From the IMG/VR virus record IMGVR_UViG_3300018065_000011, positions 1 through 64,000 of that record: a stretch of 64,000 bases of DNA. One strand, 5' to 3'. The DNA comes from a virus. Under the pieces are notes generated by a model, which made no database searches, was not told the origin of the DNA, and saw only the letters and a program-made list of their open reading frames with translations. A program made the position numbers and the translations under genes. Each line of letters opens with the position of its first letter. Within the stretch, counting starts at the first letter, position 1. Of this stretch, positions 24,343 through 32,928 are shown in pieces.

Positions 24343-24836
24343 ACGATCTACGCAAGCAAGTCATCAAGGTCGCGTACGATAATCCTGGAGAGGTACGGGA
24401 CGCATTGCTGCCGTTGTTGTTGAAGATTCGAGTTACGCCCGACAGCACTCTGGTGCGGAAGGCAGTCGGAGACCCGACTTCATCACGAACCTCGCCTGGA
24501 CCGTGGCCGGAGTTGACGAATGACGACAGGAAGGTGCTCGGGGAAATTGCGTGGAAGTACAACAAGATCCTTGAGAGGCTCTCGGGTCAACTGTATGGCG
24601 AGTTACGGAAGCTGGCGGGTCAAGCAGAGAGACATCGGCGGGCGGTCTTGCAGCAGGCCAGACAATCAGAGGACCCGGTCACACAGCGGAAGATGAAGAG
24701 CTTGGCTGATGTGCTCAGGGACGTGGTCAAGCAGGCTACGGCTTTTGCACACAAGGATACGCTATGGAGGGATTTGAGCCAGGTAGGTCAAGCGGATTAC
24801 GAAGCCAGGTGGATGCTCGATCCGTTCCACACGTGA
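24339..24836 (+). CDS. LRKQ-tag protein, N-terminal tag
   Basis: A 165-residue protein starting MNDLRKQVIKVAYDNPGEV, RDALLPLLLK. A Pro/Ser linker follows, then a helical domain (GEIAWKYNKILERLSGQLYG). Second of three consecutive tag genes. Confidence 0.65.
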   Translation: MNDLRKQVIKVAYDNPGEVRDALLPLLLKIRVTPDSTLVRKAVGDPTSSRTSPGPWPELTNDDRKVLGEIAWKYNKILERLSGQLYGELRKLAGQAERHRRAVLQQARQSEDPVTQRKMKSLADVLRDVVKQATAFAHKDTLWRDLSQVGQADYEARWMLDPFHT

Positions 24837-24843
24837 GGTAACC

Positions 24844-25185
24844 ATGTCCAATCTACGCAAGGAAGTCATCAAGCTGGCTCACGAAGCCGGGCCGGGAGAG
24901 CTACGGGACAAGCTGATGCCTCTCATCAAGGAGGGCATCTCGGATGAGGAGGCCCAGTCGGGCGCGATTCAGAAGCGCATGGCAACGGCTCACGCGATGT
25001 GTTGGGTGCTCCACAGCGTCCTTCAGGACATGCTGCCGCTCGGGGAGCACATTCCGAGGCAGTCAACACTCAAGCTCCAGAACGATGCTGTCAGGATGGG
25101 GAAGGTGTTGTGGGAGAAGATGGACTCGCAGGGGCGGAGTTGGGCCAAGCGCTATCGGGGCAAGATCGAGTCGGCGTTGCGGTAG
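24844..25185 (+). CDS. LRKQ-tag protein, N-terminal tag
   Basis: A 113-residue protein starting MSNLRKEVIKLAHEAGPGEL with RDKLMPLIKEG, the most diverged tag. The rest is helical (MATAHAMCWVLHSVLQDML). Last of the three-gene tag cluster. Confidence 0.6.
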   Translation: MSNLRKEVIKLAHEAGPGELRDKLMPLIKEGISDEEAQSGAIQKRMATAHAMCWVLHSVLQDMLPLGEHIPRQSTLKLQNDAVRMGKVLWEKMDSQGRSWAKRYRGKIESALR

Positions 25186-25220
25186 CATGGGCGCGCCCGA
25201 TCGTTCCGCGCTGAGCGTAG

Positions 25221-25691
25221 CTACTGGTCCTTAGCCCACTGAATCAGCGCTTCGTGGGCGGCCTTGTCCCACTTGATGATGATGTTGATGACCGGTTCCA
25301 TGAAAAGGGTGATCGTGCCTTCTTCAACTTGAGGCGAGTACAAGATCTCCAGGGTGCCTTCGCCCTCGACTCCCTTGGTTTCGATGAGGGTATAGATCGG
25401 GACGCGTCGGAGGAAGATGAGGTCTGGGGCCAAGCTGGCTCCGCACTTGGGGCAGAACGTGAAGGACCTATCGTTGACGACGTACTGGCAGCCTGGTTTG
25501 TGGGGGTTGTCGTTACCGTCTGCATCTTTGCCTTGGTCGAGAAGCTCTCCTGCGCGTTGCAGTCTTCGTTCTCGTATCTGGGCATCGATCGCTTCATCAG
25601 ACGGGTTGTAACAGCAAGCGCCTTGCCGCAGTGCTCTTCCGAGCAGGGCGGCACGGGCGTCTTCTCTTTCCTGTTTGGATGGCTCTGTCAT
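25221..25691 (-). CDS. putative zinc-ribbon protein
   Basis: A 156-residue protein. Charged N-terminal helix, then CQYVV...FCPKCGASLAP (half zinc ribbon with CCY earlier), then a beta-rich C-terminus (EEGTITLFMEPVINIIIKWD). ATGA-coupled to the gene upstream. Confidence 0.55.
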   Translation of the reverse strand: MTEPSKQEREDARAALLGRALRQGACCYNPSDEAIDAQIRERRLQRAGELLDQGKDADGNDNPHKPGCQYVVNDRSFTFCPKCGASLAPDLIFLRRVPIYTLIETKGVEGEGTLEILYSPQVEEGTITLFMEPVINIIIKWDKAAHEALIQWAKDQ

Positions 25692-26011
25692 TTTTTCGTT
25701 CCCTCGAAAGAAGCATCGTCCAGGTAGGCTGCGTGTTTTGATCTGCCTCGTAGTCCGTTTTGCTCTCTCCGGTTGCCGATTTGCTCGATGCATTCGTCGG
25801 CTGCTTCTTTGAACGTGTCGCCGATTGCGTGTGCGTAACCAGGCCAGTTGTGTGGCGAACGAACGGAGAACGCCCACGTCTCTAGGGGTTCTTCGCTGCC
25901 GATGGAAAACTCCAGCTTCACGTAGTCGACGGGGACATTCCATGCGTCGGCGACGCGCTTGCACTCGTCGCACATCCGCCGTTTCATTGTTGACCACTTG
26001 AGGTCTGGCAT
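25688..26011 (-). CDS. hypothetical protein
   Basis: A 107-residue protein with a CDECKRVADAW motif, then a domain (TWAFSVRSPHNWPGYAHAIG) resembling small phage proteins that match sequence-variable domains. Function unknown. Confidence 0.55.
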   Translation of the reverse strand: MPDLKWSTMKRRMCDECKRVADAWNVPVDYVKLEFSIGSEEPLETWAFSVRSPHNWPGYAHAIGDTFKEAADECIEQIGNRREQNGLRGRSKHAAYLDDASFEGTKK

Positions 26012-26013
26012 GG

Positions 26014-26913
26014 CTAGGTTTTCCGTAGCAGCTCACGGAGCGCTTTTCCGGGTGGGGGTTCTACTGTCTCGGCGCGCAGCGAGGGATCGAGACGCAACCA
26101 GACAGTTTCGTAGACAAAGGCGATGAGCTTTTCAAGCTCTGCCTCCTTCACTCCCGTTGCTTTGTCTACCAGGGTTTCGATGGGTGTCCGCTCGGATGCC
26201 AGGCGACAACCCATGAGGCTGTCAAACTCGCGGAGGAAACCTTCGTTCTTGAGGCAGAGGCGAATGCAGGTTTCGAACGTGATCATGCTATTCGGTGTTT
26301 CCGGGCGCCTACTCGGTATCGGAGGGTGCCATAGGGTTGGTGGATGCGGCCGGCTCTCTAGCCGTTTGACGGAGCTTTCCAGAGCGCGGCCGATGCTGTT
26401 GCTGAGTTTTCGAGTGCCGCGCCACCATCGCTCGGGATCGGTGAGATGGTTGTAAAAGAAGTGGTGTGCGATGTCTACGTCCCACAGCAGGTCGGGCTCG
26501 TCGCGGAGAATAGCGACTACGAGATCATCGAGTTTCTCCTTCGCGGCCTTGCAGCGAAGGTCTAGCTGCCACACTTCTCGCACGGCGGGTGCGTGACGGA
26601 CGAGCGAATCGAGGAAGCGTTCTCCACGTTCGCGACGGAGGATTGGGTGGTGTGCTAGCTCATCGGGATCGGTAGGCACGGTGACGAGATGGTCAACGAC
26701 TTTGAGAAACCCATCTTCGATGAGTGCGGTGCTGCAATCGTAGAGGGGAGCGAGTCCGTGGGTGGGGAAGCGGGTTGTGAAGTACCAGCGCTTCTTGCCC
26801 AGGTGGATCACTCGGTCGCCGGGGCTCACGACGCAGCTATCGAAGTCCGTGGCGACTTCAATCACGTCGCCGACCCGGAGCGGCGGGATCTCTGTGTCGG
26901 TGGTCGTTGTCAC
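26014..26913 (-). CDS. hypothetical protein
   Basis: A 299-residue protein starting at GTG 26913 in GTGA overlap with the upstream gene. The first 70 residues are beta-rich (LRVGDVIEVATDFDSCVVSP), the rest helical and Arg-rich. No family recognised. Confidence 0.6.
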   Translation of the reverse strand: MTTTTDTEIPPLRVGDVIEVATDFDSCVVSPGDRVIHLGKKRWYFTTRFPTHGLAPLYDCSTALIEDGFLKVVDHLVTVPTDPDELAHHPILRRERGERFLDSLVRHAPAVREVWQLDLRCKAAKEKLDDLVVAILRDEPDLLWDVDIAHHFFYNHLTDPERWWRGTRKLSNSIGRALESSVKRLESRPHPPTLWHPPIPSRRPETPNSMITFETCIRLCLKNEGFLREFDSLMGCRLASERTPIETLVDKATGVKEAELEKLIAFVYETVWLRLDPSLRAETVEPPPGKALRELLRKT

Positions 26914-27097
26914 GCCATGCCTTCCACGGTGACGGTGAGACCGGAGATCTTGCCTCCTTCGTTGCGGCTGATGGCACACCTGCATCCCCTTCTCTGCAAC
27001 TCCATGATCAAGTCCTCGGTTGAGAAGCTGTCAGATCGAGTTTCCTTCGGCGTAGCTCGTCTACCAGTTGTTCGGCACGGTATTCGTGTAGTTTCAT
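26910..27097 (-). pseudogene. small helical-protein gene with frameshift
   Basis: Starts MKLHEYRAEQLVDELRRRKL at ATG 27097, ATGA-coupled to the gene upstream. After that it goes out of frame, while another frame continues DSFSTEDLIMELQRRGCRCA to the stop at 26910, also coupled to the next gene. Two bases near 27036 separate the frames. The matching couplings at both ends imply one former gene. Confidence 0.5.
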
Positions 27098-27621
27098 GGA
27101 TTACTCCGGGCCTTGTAGAAGGCACGCCAGCCGCCTTGCCAGCAGCAGAGGTCCAGTGGTGGGTCACGTCCATCTTTAGGCTCAGCGCCCCGCACGCCCA
27201 TCGCCCAGGGATAGTTGATGAGGTCTTCGGCATTCATGCACTCGTAGATGGCTTCTTGCCGGGACTGTTCTTCCGCAAAGGCGTGACGCAAGCGTTCGGC
27301 GTTGGTGTACTTGCAGTAGTCTTGGTCGAGCCGGTCTTGAGCCACCATGCGTATCTCGGCGACGGTCATCTGGACTTCCTCGGCTCGTTCTTTCGCTGCC
27401 GCCCGACTCGTGACGATGTGCTTTGCCTCCCAACACGAGAACCTGAAGGAGTCTCCCTCACGATGGGAGAAGTGCCTGTTCCACCGCATCATGCACAATT
27501 CCATCTCTGCGCGGCTTTCGTCTCCGAAGGCAACGAGGTCTTTGTGCAGAACGTCCCAGCAGGTCGCTGGGCAGGAGAAGGAATTGAGCTTGAGCAAGAG
27601 GGGGAGGACTAGGGAGATCAT
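27094..27621 (-). CDS. hypothetical protein
   Basis: A 175-residue protein. The N-terminus is hydrophobic (ISLVLPLLLKLNSFSC), the rest charged and helical with several Cys and Trp. ATGA overlaps on both sides. Unknown family. Confidence 0.55.
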   Translation of the reverse strand: MISLVLPLLLKLNSFSCPATCWDVLHKDLVAFGDESRAEMELCMMRWNRHFSHREGDSFRFSCWEAKHIVTSRAAAKERAEEVQMTVAEIRMVAQDRLDQDYCKYTNAERLRHAFAEEQSRQEAIYECMNAEDLINYPWAMGVRGAEPKDGRDPPLDLCCWQGGWRAFYKARSNP

Positions 27622-27917
27622 GGTATGTGTCCTGTCAGCTTCACGTATTCGTTGAAGTCTACGAGACCTTGCAACGCGATTGGGAATTTCTCCCGCACCC
27701 ACGGATACTTGGTGAGGATGATGTGAGCGAGAGCGTCTTTGGTGTCTTGGATGCTACGTGTCTTCACTTCGCAGAGCAGGACAATGAGCTTTCCTTGCCA
27801 TCTGCCTGCCGTTTGGATTCCAAGCTCGACGTTGCCGATGTAGGCACCGCACTCCTCGACTTGCAGCGTGTCGGGATCGATCACGAGGCAGAATTGCCAG
27901 TGGGTTCGGTCAGTCAT
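27618..27917 (-). CDS. hypothetical protein
   Basis: A 99-residue alpha/beta protein (QTAGRWQGKLIVLLCEVKTR). No family recognised. First gene after a 24-base gap. Confidence 0.55.
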   Translation of the reverse strand: MTDRTHWQFCLVIDPDTLQVEECGAYIGNVELGIQTAGRWQGKLIVLLCEVKTRSIQDTKDALAHIILTKYPWVREKFPIALQGLVDFNEYVKLTGHIP

Positions 27918-27941
27918 GGTTCTCTGAGGTTGGGTTTGTGG

Positions 27942-28247
27942 TCAGCCCTCTTCTCCCCATATCTGTCCGGTCACGTAGTCAACGCCCAAGCAGTCTTGGA
28001 TCGTCTCACGAAGGACACCGTGGACGTTGGGGCAGAAGTCGTTTCGGATGCGTTGGCACACCTGGCACGTTCGAAACTCCATCCAATAACCGTCCCACTT
28101 GCCACGGACGTGCTCGTGTTGTTCACCGATGGTGATGGTCTCTCCGCACTCGGAACAAAGATGTTCCTTGCGAGCCCTGGGATGTCTTGTGCGGCAGACT
28201 TCTGGCCAGGGTTCGTCATTGGAGCAGAAGCAGGAACATTCCATCAT
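27942..28247 (-). CDS. Cys-rich zinc-finger protein
   Basis: A 101-residue protein with CSCFCSNDEP, LCSECGETI and CQVCQRIRNDFC plus His. It resembles a family of small phage Cys-rich proteins whose role is unknown. Start supported by GAGGA and an ATGA overlap. Confidence 0.65.
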   Translation of the reverse strand: MMECSCFCSNDEPWPEVCRTRHPRARKEHLCSECGETITIGEQHEHVRGKWDGYWMEFRTCQVCQRIRNDFCPNVHGVLRETIQDCLGVDYVTGQIWGEEG

Positions 28248-28381
28248 GGGTCCTCGTGAGAACGTCGGGTTCGCCGTCGTGTTACCCAATCGTCTGCCTT
28301 GGCCGCCAACCGGACGCCACACCAAACTCCCAGGACTCCGAGGGTGGCTACGAGCCCGAGGAAAATCCATGTCTCGGTCAT
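28244..28381 (-). CDS. small single-pass membrane protein
   Basis: A 45-residue protein with one transmembrane segment (WIFLGLVATLGVLGVWCGV) and a basic tail (VTRRRTRRS). ATGA overlaps at both ends make it likely to be real. Confidence 0.6.
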   Translation of the reverse strand: MTETWIFLGLVATLGVLGVWCGVRLAAKADDWVTRRRTRRSHEDP

Positions 28382-28791
28382 GGAGTTTCGCTCCGGGGTG
28401 GCATTGTTTCATCGCAGGCGGCGAACCATTGCTTCAGCTTGGCTTCATCTTCGCCGTTGAGTCTTTCTCCGCTTCGCACAGTGCAGGCAAGGAACGCGAC
28501 CATCTCTCGACCTTGCCGCAGGACTTCTTCCAAGCTGGCGATCGAGCCACGTAGGTTGTCTAGCTCTTCGCCGCATAGCTCGCATTCACAACCGATGTCG
28601 TCGCACGTGTCCACGCGGGGAGACTTCATGATCTCCTGCATGGTCTCGACACGGGCGCTCAGGTCGATGACGCCTTGGGCGAGTTTTGCCACGGTTTCCA
28701 TCGGCGGTGGTCCGTGTAGCGTCAGGGTGAGAACGTCGGTCGCGAGTTGTTTCACGCCAGGGTCTGGTTGGCCGGGTAGGACTTGCGGCAT
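28378..28791 (-). CDS. hypothetical Cys-containing protein
   Basis: A 137-residue helical protein with a CDDIGCECELCGEE cluster in the middle. First gene of the minus-strand operon; AGTAGGCTCTATAC just upstream may be a -10 region. Confidence 0.55.
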   Translation of the reverse strand: MPQVLPGQPDPGVKQLATDVLTLTLHGPPPMETVAKLAQGVIDLSARVETMQEIMKSPRVDTCDDIGCECELCGEELDNLRGSIASLEEVLRQGREMVAFLACTVRSGERLNGEDEAKLKQWFAACDETMPPRSETP

Positions 28792-28868
28792 GTATAGAGC
28801 CTACTCCATTTGAACCTTGCGTGAGACGCGCGTTCCTAACCGAGCTATTTGTGGGGTAGGTAGAGATA

Positions 28869-29039
28869 GTGAAGATTCCGAAAACCGTCACCTACGTGTG
28901 TCGACATTGCCAGCAGCCGGTAGACGAGAGCGATCGATTTTGTCGTAACTGTGGGGCTCCGTGGGGCAGGGACGGGGTGCCTTATGATGAGCTTTACCGG
29001 ATGGTCAAGTCCGATGAGCCCGACAGGGAAGGTGCATGA
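28869..29039 (+). CDS. zinc-ribbon protein
   Basis: A 56-residue protein starting at GTG 28869 with VCRHCQQPV and FCRNCGAPW, a standard four-Cys zinc ribbon. ATGA-coupled to the methyltransferase fragment. Confidence 0.6.
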   Translation: MKIPKTVTYVCRHCQQPVDESDRFCRNCGAPWGRDGVPYDELYRMVKSDEPDREGA

Positions 29040-29320
29040 GGGCCGTCACCATAGCCCGAAAGCCCATGAAAGGAGCGATTGCTCAGAATGCGATCGAGTA
29101 TGGGTGTGGAGCGCTCAACGTGGACGGTTGTAGAATCCCTGGTGTCAAGCAAGCAACAGCCGGTCGTAGAACGGTGAGATGGGGTGTTGGGGAAGGCGGA
29201 TGCTCGTATGAGAAGGGGACAGGAGCACTCTTTTCCAACGAGGGACGTTGGCCTGCCAATCTGATCCTGCTTTCGGGCGGGCGCACGGCGTCTCGATTCT
29301 TCAAACAGGTAAAACCATGA
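29036..29320 (+). CDS. DNA methyltransferase fragment
   Basis: 94 residues. TIARKPMKGAIAQNAIEYGC, GALNVDGCRIP and GRWPANLILL match the middle-to-late part of phage adenine/cytosine N-methyltransferases (target-side region). The SAM and catalytic motifs (FGG, DPPY) are missing. It is either a remnant or a stand-alone piece with a new role. It starts by ATGA and ends by ATGA, so it is maintained as a gene. Confidence 0.6.
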   Translation: MRAVTIARKPMKGAIAQNAIEYGCGALNVDGCRIPGVKQATAGRRTVRWGVGEGGCSYEKGTGALFSNEGRWPANLILLSGGRTASRFFKQVKP

Positions 29321-29772
29321 GTCTACACGAACGATATCCGCTTGTCTTTTCCCAGGGGCCTGCGGCGGTACAGCACGAGTTTGGATGGAGTGCCTTGCTT
29401 GATCGGGCATGCGCCACGATCGAGAATGTGCTTTTGCGGCTACCGGAAGAGGATCGCCAGTACTACCACATGGCATACACCAAGGAGAAGTACGGTGGTC
29501 TGGTGCTCGTGTTTCACTCTCCGACTCCGCCCTGGGGAGGGGACAAACGCTACCCGGCGCGAGAGGCTGGTCCGGGCTACGACCCGGCCGTGTGCGATGC
29601 GATCGAGAAGATCATCAAGGCGACCGAGCACGAGAGCTACACGATCTGTGAGAGTTGCGGAAAGCCAGGGGAGCTACGCATGTACTCTTGGTGTCGGACC
29701 CACTGTGAAGACTGCTTCGACCCGAGGGCGGTTTGCCCCGAAGCCTGGGAAGGCATGATTCGGATCTGCTGA
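29317..29772 (+). CDS. phage Cys-rich protein
   Basis: A 151-residue protein: helical N-terminus (FGWSALLDRACATIENVLLR), a YTKEKYGGLVLVF segment, then CESCGKPG...CRTHCEDC zinc-binding Cys. Similar small proteins occur in many phages; function unknown to me. Confidence 0.6.
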   Translation: MSLHERYPLVFSQGPAAVQHEFGWSALLDRACATIENVLLRLPEEDRQYYHMAYTKEKYGGLVLVFHSPTPPWGGDKRYPAREAGPGYDPAVCDAIEKIIKATEHESYTICESCGKPGELRMYSWCRTHCEDCFDPRAVCPEAWEGMIRIC

Positions 29773-29782
29773 GGAGGGGATG

Positions 29783-29944
29783 ATGGACAAGTGTCGATGT
29801 TGTGGAAGTCAACGAACCCAGGTGTGGTGGAGAGCGCGTGACACCTTTCGGACACGAACGGGCCGCATGATTGCGGGCGACTCGTATGCGGTTGTTTGGT
29901 GTCCTGACTGCAAGAGCGTGGAGCGGCGCTACCTAGGCTTGTAG
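29783..29944 (+). CDS. zinc-ribbon protein
   Basis: A 53-residue protein, MDKCRCCGSQ...WCPDCKSV. GAGGAGGGG precedes the start. Tail-to-tail overlap of 12 bases with the minus-strand gene. Confidence 0.55.
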   Translation: MDKCRCCGSQRTQVWWRARDTFRTRTGRMIAGDSYAVVWCPDCKSVERRYLGL

Positions 29945-30334
29945 CACGCTGGCTACAAACTGCCTGATCGCGTTCTCCACGGCTGGGAGCGGCATGTCAA
30001 CTTGCTGTTCTTTGACCAAGTCCTTGGTGCCGTCCGAGCACGTCATGAGGTAGGAGACTTTCAGCGTGGGCGTCCATCGCGTCGCGTCTTCCATCGTGAA
30101 GGCGAGGTAGAGCCGCAGCGTCGCTGGGCGTTTGTGGAAGAAGAACACGATCTTGTTTTGACGACGCGGATTCCAGTACTTCGGCGGCCCGGATTGAAAG
30201 AAGTCACCTTGTGGGATCTTGCCCCAGCCAGTCAGAGCGTTGCCCTCCACACCAGCTTTCTTCAACGCATCCTCCAGCGAGGCCGCGAAGGCAGCCTGCG
30301 TCTCGTTGTAGGGCTTGTTGGACATCCCGCTCAT
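29933..30334 (-). CDS. hypothetical protein
   Basis: A 133-residue alpha/beta protein (AAFAASLEDALKKAGVEGNA). An AGGCTATGATT sequence upstream may be its -10 region. Unknown family. Confidence 0.55.
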   Translation of the reverse strand: MSGMSNKPYNETQAAFAASLEDALKKAGVEGNALTGWGKIPQGDFFQSGPPKYWNPRRQNKIVFFFHKRPATLRLYLAFTMEDATRWTPTLKVSYLMTCSDGTKDLVKEQQVDMPLPAVENAIRQFVASVLQA

Positions 30335-30355
30335 TGGAGGGAAATCATAGCCTGG

Positions 30356-30670
30356 CTAACGGAGTCGCTTGTACTTCCTGACGGTGTAGGGGCTGACGCC
30401 TAGGCGACAGGCGATCTGTCTCGATGAGCCAGAGGCGGCGGCGATCTTCTTCTGCGTCTGGGCAGAGACCAGATGGCGGAATCCGCGTTTCAAGGTAGCA
30501 TCGGCAATTTGTCCACAGGTTCCGCAGAGACGCAGCAGGTACTCTTCGCCTCTGCCGATGATGATGCAGTACCCAACCGGATCTCTGGGGCACACGGAAC
30601 ATGATAACCGGCGGTCAAAGGTCCACGGGAAGAACCCGAGGTACGTGAAGCCGTCGAGCGAAGTGCTCAC
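30356..30670 (-). CDS. zinc-ribbon and HTH protein
   Basis: A 104-residue protein: CSVCPRD...CGTCGQ forms a zinc site; residues 72-104 (KKIAAASGSSRQIACRLGVS, YTVRKYKRLR) look like a resolvase-type helix-turn-helix. Putative DNA-binding regulator. Confidence 0.6.
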   Translation of the reverse strand: MSTSLDGFTYLGFFPWTFDRRLSCSVCPRDPVGYCIIIGRGEEYLLRLCGTCGQIADATLKRGFRHLVSAQTQKKIAAASGSSRQIACRLGVSPYTVRKYKRLR

Positions 30671-30984
30671 TTGCTGGTTGCTTTCTCGGCCACCGTCTCG
30701 ACGGCTGCTTCGGAGATAGGAAACTCACCCTGCATCTGCCCACAGTCGAGGCAGTATTCGAAGTCCACGTAGTCTCCGCCGCCGATGCCAACGTTCTCGG
30801 GAGCGTAGTCGTTGAGGCAAATACCTGACCGATCCTGCGCATAGCCCGTCGAGTTTAGCGAACCGCCGGCAGATCGCCAAAAGACGCTCAGCCCCGTAGG
30901 ACATGTTGTTTGCCATGTGCAGCGGTCGCTTGTCTTGGCGCCGACTGACGCGATGCGGTTACTGTTACATCGTTGACAACTCAT
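30667..30984 (-). CDS. zinc-binding phage protein
   Basis: A 105-residue protein: MSCQRCNSNRIASVGAK at the start, then VGIGGGDYVDFEYCLDCGQM. These blocks match a known small phage protein family. A ~36-residue stretch between them looks foreign, so an insertion or partial replacement is likely. ATGA-coupled to the next gene. Confidence 0.55.
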   Translation of the reverse strand: MSCQRCNSNRIASVGAKTSDRCTWQTTCPTGLSVFWRSAGGSLNSTGYAQDRSGICLNDYAPENVGIGGGDYVDFEYCLDCGQMQGEFPISEAAVETVAEKATSK

Positions 30985-31022
30985 TCTCTAGTCTCCGTTT
31001 CAGTGCTTCCATGCAGCCATAC

Positions 31023-31382
31023 TCAGTTGACGATGGTTGGGTCTTCGCCTGTGACTCTCCAGTTGTTGGTGATCCACACGACGCCAATCTCGCCGTCCCA
31101 TGGTCTCACGTCACGCCAGACGTTTTCGGGCGGCACTTCAATCTTGGAGGCCAGATCATCGAGATGCTCCATTGCCTCTTTTAGGGTGGGTGATCCCGTC
31201 GTGTGGTGTAGTCTCGACTTGAGCCGTACGGCTGTCACTTCTTTCCAATCGGGAACGGGGCCGGGCATCGGCTTTTCTTCGAAGAAAGCTACGTGGTAGG
31301 TGTTGGCTTTGACGTTGTGGAGGACACAAAGGACATCTAGGGGGCCGCCAATGAATGTTCCGTTGCCGTTGTCGATCAGCAT
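31023..31382 (-). CDS. hypothetical protein
   Basis: A 119-residue protein (VKANTYHVAFFEEKPMPGPV). The promoter motif on this strand ends 19 bases upstream of the ATG, with GAGGAG between. Unknown function. Confidence 0.6.
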   Translation of the reverse strand: MLIDNGNGTFIGGPLDVLCVLHNVKANTYHVAFFEEKPMPGPVPDWKEVTAVRLKSRLHHTTGSPTLKEAMEHLDDLASKIEVPPENVWRDVRPWDGEIGVVWITNNWRVTGEDPTIVN

Positions 31383-31400
31383 AAAATGCTCCTCTTGCTC

Positions 31401-31430
31401 CTACTACGCGAGATTCGGTCCAGAGTTTAC
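31401..31430 (-). promoter_or_regulatory. 30-bp promoter motif, minus strand
   Basis: On the minus strand: GTAAACTCTG, 10 bases, CGCGTAGTAG. Correctly oriented toward the gene at 31382, which supports a promoter role rather than a chance repeat. Confidence 0.75.
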
Positions 31431-31718
31431 ACACCTGTCGAATTAGGCCGCAAGAAGCCCCGTGGTGGCCTTTTTGAACCAGGAAACTCCCCTTTGCCAA
31501 TTTCTCAATTCCCTGCTCCAGCGGGGCAAGATAAGCATTGGATCGGGTCAGATACTATCTTTCCTGCGGTGTGCTGCAAAGTGGGGGTTTCTCGCTCGCG
31601 GCGAGATCGGTGAAAAACCCTTTGTTGGGATATGAAACCCTGGCCGTGTCCGAATTCGGGAAGTTATCGCCCTGAGCGTTGCGGTTTCCAACCCCGATTG
31701 GTCGCTTTCGTGTAGCAT
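31431..31718. other. non-coding region between divergent genes
   Basis: Nothing gene-like. One stem AGGCC...GGCCT followed by TTTTT (about 31446-31480) could terminate plus-strand transcription. TTGGGATATG near 31625 could serve as part of a promoter for the plus genes. Confidence 0.3.
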
Positions 31719-31967
31719 GTGGGTGTGGATCATTCGGAGGCCCACATTCGGCTCAATCGGTTGCTCGACGGCACCTTCTGTGGAGCGACTACAGAGGAGC
31801 GGCGACTGGAGGGCGTTCTCTTGTGTGCAGTGTCGGTCACACGGTGGCCGAAGCTTACGCAGATCTTGAAGTCACCCAAGGTCGTGTACAAGGCGAGCCA
31901 TTCGACGTGGGAGGATGCCTACGAAGCGTTCGCGGCGTGGGTCGAGGCTGAGTTGCCTGGGGTATAG
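31719..31967 (+). CDS. hypothetical protein
   Basis: An 82-residue protein (LEGVLLCAVSVTRWPKLTQI) starting at GTG. Unknown family. Confidence 0.45.
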   Translation: MGVDHSEAHIRLNRLLDGTFCGATTEERRLEGVLLCAVSVTRWPKLTQILKSPKVVYKASHSTWEDAYEAFAAWVEAELPGV

Positions 31968-31973
31968 TGAAGC

Positions 31974-32471
31974 ATGGCCGAGAACGAGAAGGCTGGCGGG
32001 GACTACACTCCCCAGACACCAGAGGAGCGGAGACGCACCACGGTGGACATCGTGAGGCGCGGCCTGGAGGAGTGCGGCAATCTCAAGTGGTCACACTACG
32101 CGGACTTGATGATCCGGCGGGATGGCAAAGACATCCATGTAGAGGCTGACTGGCTCAAGTACGTCGAGGACGTGTGTCCCGAAGTCAAGCCGGGTGAGCG
32201 GGAGCGTTGTGTGATTTCGGATCTTCCGCCGGGCACGCTGTTTCTCGATAAGGGGGAGCGCCACGTGCTGATCGACAACTCCTCTTACGCGATTCATCGT
32301 TTGACTGAGGCGATGTATTGGCCGACTGTGCGGTTGCGGGATGGAGAGGTAGTCCTCTTTCTTTATCCCGACACGGAAGTCGAGATCCTAGAGAAGCCCG
32401 TGGAGCCCAAGGCGGTCGTCGCAGAAGAAGAAACAACCGTCATGGCAGCACCCCATGACGGAACGGACTGA
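31974..32471 (+). CDS. hypothetical protein
   Basis: A 165-residue acidic protein (LEECGNLKWSHYADLMIRRD) with a beta-rich C-terminal half. Six bases after the previous stop; overlaps the next gene by 17. Confidence 0.55.
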   Translation: MAENEKAGGDYTPQTPEERRRTTVDIVRRGLEECGNLKWSHYADLMIRRDGKDIHVEADWLKYVEDVCPEVKPGERERCVISDLPPGTLFLDKGERHVLIDNSSYAIHRLTEAMYWPTVRLRDGEVVLFLYPDTEVEILEKPVEPKAVVAEEETTVMAAPHDGTD

Positions 32472-32928
32472 GACAGAGGCTCTCTGGGAGCAGCTACGCC
32501 AAGCGTGGGGAGACATCCGATCGCTTGAGGAACGGCTCCTCATAGCCGAAGCCCAGAAGTCTGATGAGGAAAGTCGTGTAGAGATCTCGCGCGCAGAGGA
32601 GACGCTGCGGATGCCGATGGGGAAGGTGCGGGGTTGTATGGTCCAGTGCTTTGAGCAGATCACCCGATACCGCACGCATGATGTTCGGCAGTGCTTCGTT
32701 GTCGCGATTCCTGGCCGTACTTCCGAGCAGCCTCCCAAGGCGATCCAGGTCACCAAGGAGGATACCTGGGAGAAGGCTGTTGCGGCGGCGGAGAAGTGGC
32801 TAGCTGAGACGGAGCCCGTGAAGCGAGAGCTTTCGGAAGAGGTCGCCGCGGTGGAGAAGCGGCAAGGCGAGAAACGAGAGCTTTCGGAAGAGGAGCTAGC
32901 TCCTCTGGCTTGGCACGTCCAGCGCTAG
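32455..32928 (+). CDS. hypothetical coiled-coil protein
   Basis: A 157-residue protein: helical start, a middle domain (QCFVVAIPGRTSEQPPKAIQ), and a C-terminus with KRELSEEVAAVEK and KRELSEEELAP, a small internal repeat (CGAGAGCTTTCGGAAGAG twice). Confidence 0.55.
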   Translation: MTERTETEALWEQLRQAWGDIRSLEERLLIAEAQKSDEESRVEISRAEETLRMPMGKVRGCMVQCFEQITRYRTHDVRQCFVVAIPGRTSEQPPKAIQVTKEDTWEKAVAAAEKWLAETEPVKRELSEEVAAVEKRQGEKRELSEEELAPLAWHVQR

